From: Bacteroidota bacterium
GTDB taxonomy: Bacteria > Bacteroidota > Bacteroidia > Chitinophagales > LD1
Assembly: GCA_016715625.1 (NCBI GenBank)
Contig: JADJZU010000028.1
Coordinates: 1 to 44,418, forward strand
Length of the DNA stretch: 44,418 nucleotides
Direction: 5' to 3'
The notes beneath the pieces are model-generated. The model worked only from the letters and a program-made list of their open reading frames with translations, searched no databases and was not told where the DNA came from. Of the stretch, positions 43,252-44,418 are shown in pieces (positions within the stretch are counted from its first letter, which is position 1; each line of letters starts with the position of its first letter). Both the position numbers and the translations under genes were made by a program.

Positions 43252-44418
43252 ATGGAACAGATTGCCAAAATATTCTCAATCGCTATGCCCATATTCCTGG
43301 TGCTCATATTGAGCGAAAAACTAATCGGCTACTTAAAAGGGAACGATACGGTTCCCTGGATGGATGCCTTATCCAGTTCTTACTCGGGCATTACCCTTGC
43401 TGTCAGGGCTTTGTTTGGTTTAGGCATATCCATCGTTTCTTATCAATTTATGTATCAGCATTTAGCCATTACACATTGAAACCACCTGGATTGCTTATGT
43501 AGTTACTTTCATCGTATTGGATTTTGAATTTTACTGGGGACATCGCTTACATCACGAGATAAATTTTTTATGGTACGGGCATCTCATTCACCACAATTCG
43601 GAAGAGTATAACATTGCTACATCCATGCGGCAACCCTTCATAGGGTTTATCAACTTTCTGTTCTTTTTGTCGCTTCCGGCCGCCATTCTTGGACTTTCAC
43701 CAACTGTTATTGCTATTGTTTTACCCATTCATAAATTTTCGCAGGTTTGGTATCACACCAGGCAGATTGGTAAGCTCGGATTTTTGGAATACATCATTGT
43801 AACACCTTCGCAGCACCGTGTTCATCATGCGTTCAACCTTATCTATTTAGATAAAACCATAGTGCCATTTTTTAATATATGGGATAAGCTATTCGGCACT
43901 TTTCAGGGAGGAATTGGACAGTGAACCTCCGGTGTATGGAATCACACGCCCATCACGAACCTACAACCCGGTAACCATCAATTTTGAGCATTTAGTTTTA
44001 ATGATGAAAGATGCCTGGCGAGCCGAGAAGTGGATGGATAAGTTGACGATTTGGTTTAGGCCCAACGGATGGCGCCAGGACGGTTTCGAAGAAAATACCC
44101 GGTCGCGAAATTACGGACCATTATAACTTTGAAAAATTCAATCCTCCGGCTTCAAGAGGATTACTCTATTGGAGCATGATTCAATTTTTCACCCTCTTTT
44201 TTGTAGTTGTTTTTGCCTTTCACCATATATCGCTTAATGGGATGAACGTTGTTTTTGCGTTAGCACTTTTGTTTTGGTGCAAACGTACAGTGCTACCGAG
44301 TTAATGAACCGAAATAAATGGGCACCGGTGTATTCCCTCATTTCCACAATGGTTTGTATTGCGCTATACGTGAATGACACTACCTGGTTTGGTATTAATA
44401 GCCTATCAAGTTTAATTC
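43252..44418 (+). pseudogene. Sterol desaturase/fatty acid hydroxylase family protein, several frameshifts, partial at right edge
   Basis: A membrane di-iron hydroxylase family protein. Histidine boxes are HRLHH, HLIHH and QHRVHH, the HxxxH / HxxHH sets that ligate iron. Hydrophobic segments include IAMPIFLVLILSEKLIGYL and FINFLFFLSLPAAILGL. The continuous protein appears only after correcting single-base indels near 43469-43470 (one T added), the G run 43916-43918 (one removed), the A run 44092-44095 (one added) and the G pair 44276-44277 (one added). The last correction carries the frame through VQTYSATELMNRNKWAPVYS to the edge. All four fit homopolymer errors. The substrate (sterol, carotenoid or fatty acid) is unknown. 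If the indels are real it is a pseudogene. Confidence 0.75.

Overview
The window looks like a chromosomal stretch of a Bacteroidota bacterium, probably an uncultured Chitinophagales/Sphingobacteriales-type lineage; I cannot resolve it further. Pointers are two giant PKD-repeat surface proteins with type IX secretion (T9SS) C-terminal sorting domains, a DUF4369-TlpA lipoprotein, the parA-parB-DUF5683 order, a DUF4105 (Lnb-like) membrane protein, IgGFc-binding and SprB-type modules, and candidate promoters matching the Bacteroidota -7 motif TAnnTTTG.

Layout. 1-1563 (minus): a membrane/coiled-coil protein running off the left edge and a phospholipase-D-like protein, both interrupted by single-base shifts at short homopolymers. 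1564-2420: no convincing gene, but an 84-bp hairpin-containing tandem repeat. 2421-3153: a possible 19-codon ORF and a fibronectin-type-III protein whose 3' third is replaced by poly-G sequence that looks artefactual. 3206-8199: pheT behind a possibly structured leader, a TPR protein, an outer-membrane protein and a TlpA-like lipoprotein. 8254-12343: gatB and alaS on the minus strand. 12437-15623 (plus): M23 peptidase, MerR-type regulator, Lnb-like protein and an alpha/beta hydrolase. 15635-21585 (minus): an AddAB-like recombination helicase/nuclease pair, with the AddA-like gene split by two frameshifts. 21706-23487: a long-chain acyl-CoA ligase. 23499-27108 (minus): UPF0173 hydrolase, parA, parB, DUF5683 protein and a secreted YCII protein. 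27297-37563: two divergent giant secreted PKD proteins of 1882 and about 1475 residues. 37585-41793: rhodanese, a membrane adenylate cyclase and aconitase. 41988-44418: an SRPBCC protein, then a Crp/Fnr regulator and a sterol-desaturase-family protein, again broken by homopolymer indels and running off the right edge.

Most of the window is core housekeeping: translation (pheT, gatB, alaS), chromosome segregation (parAB), DNA repair (addAB-like), the TCA cycle (acn) and envelope work (M23, Lnb-like, outer-membrane protein, TlpA). The accessory parts are the giant adhesin-like pair and the left edge. Ten of twelve apparent frameshifts lie within about 1.5-1.9 kb of the two ends, and eleven coincide with short homopolymers, so sequencing or assembly error is the first explanation for the broken genes there. 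The most biologically open items are the left-edge membrane/PLD pair, the 84-bp hairpin repeat, the divergent T9SS adhesin pair and the palindrome upstream of aconitase.
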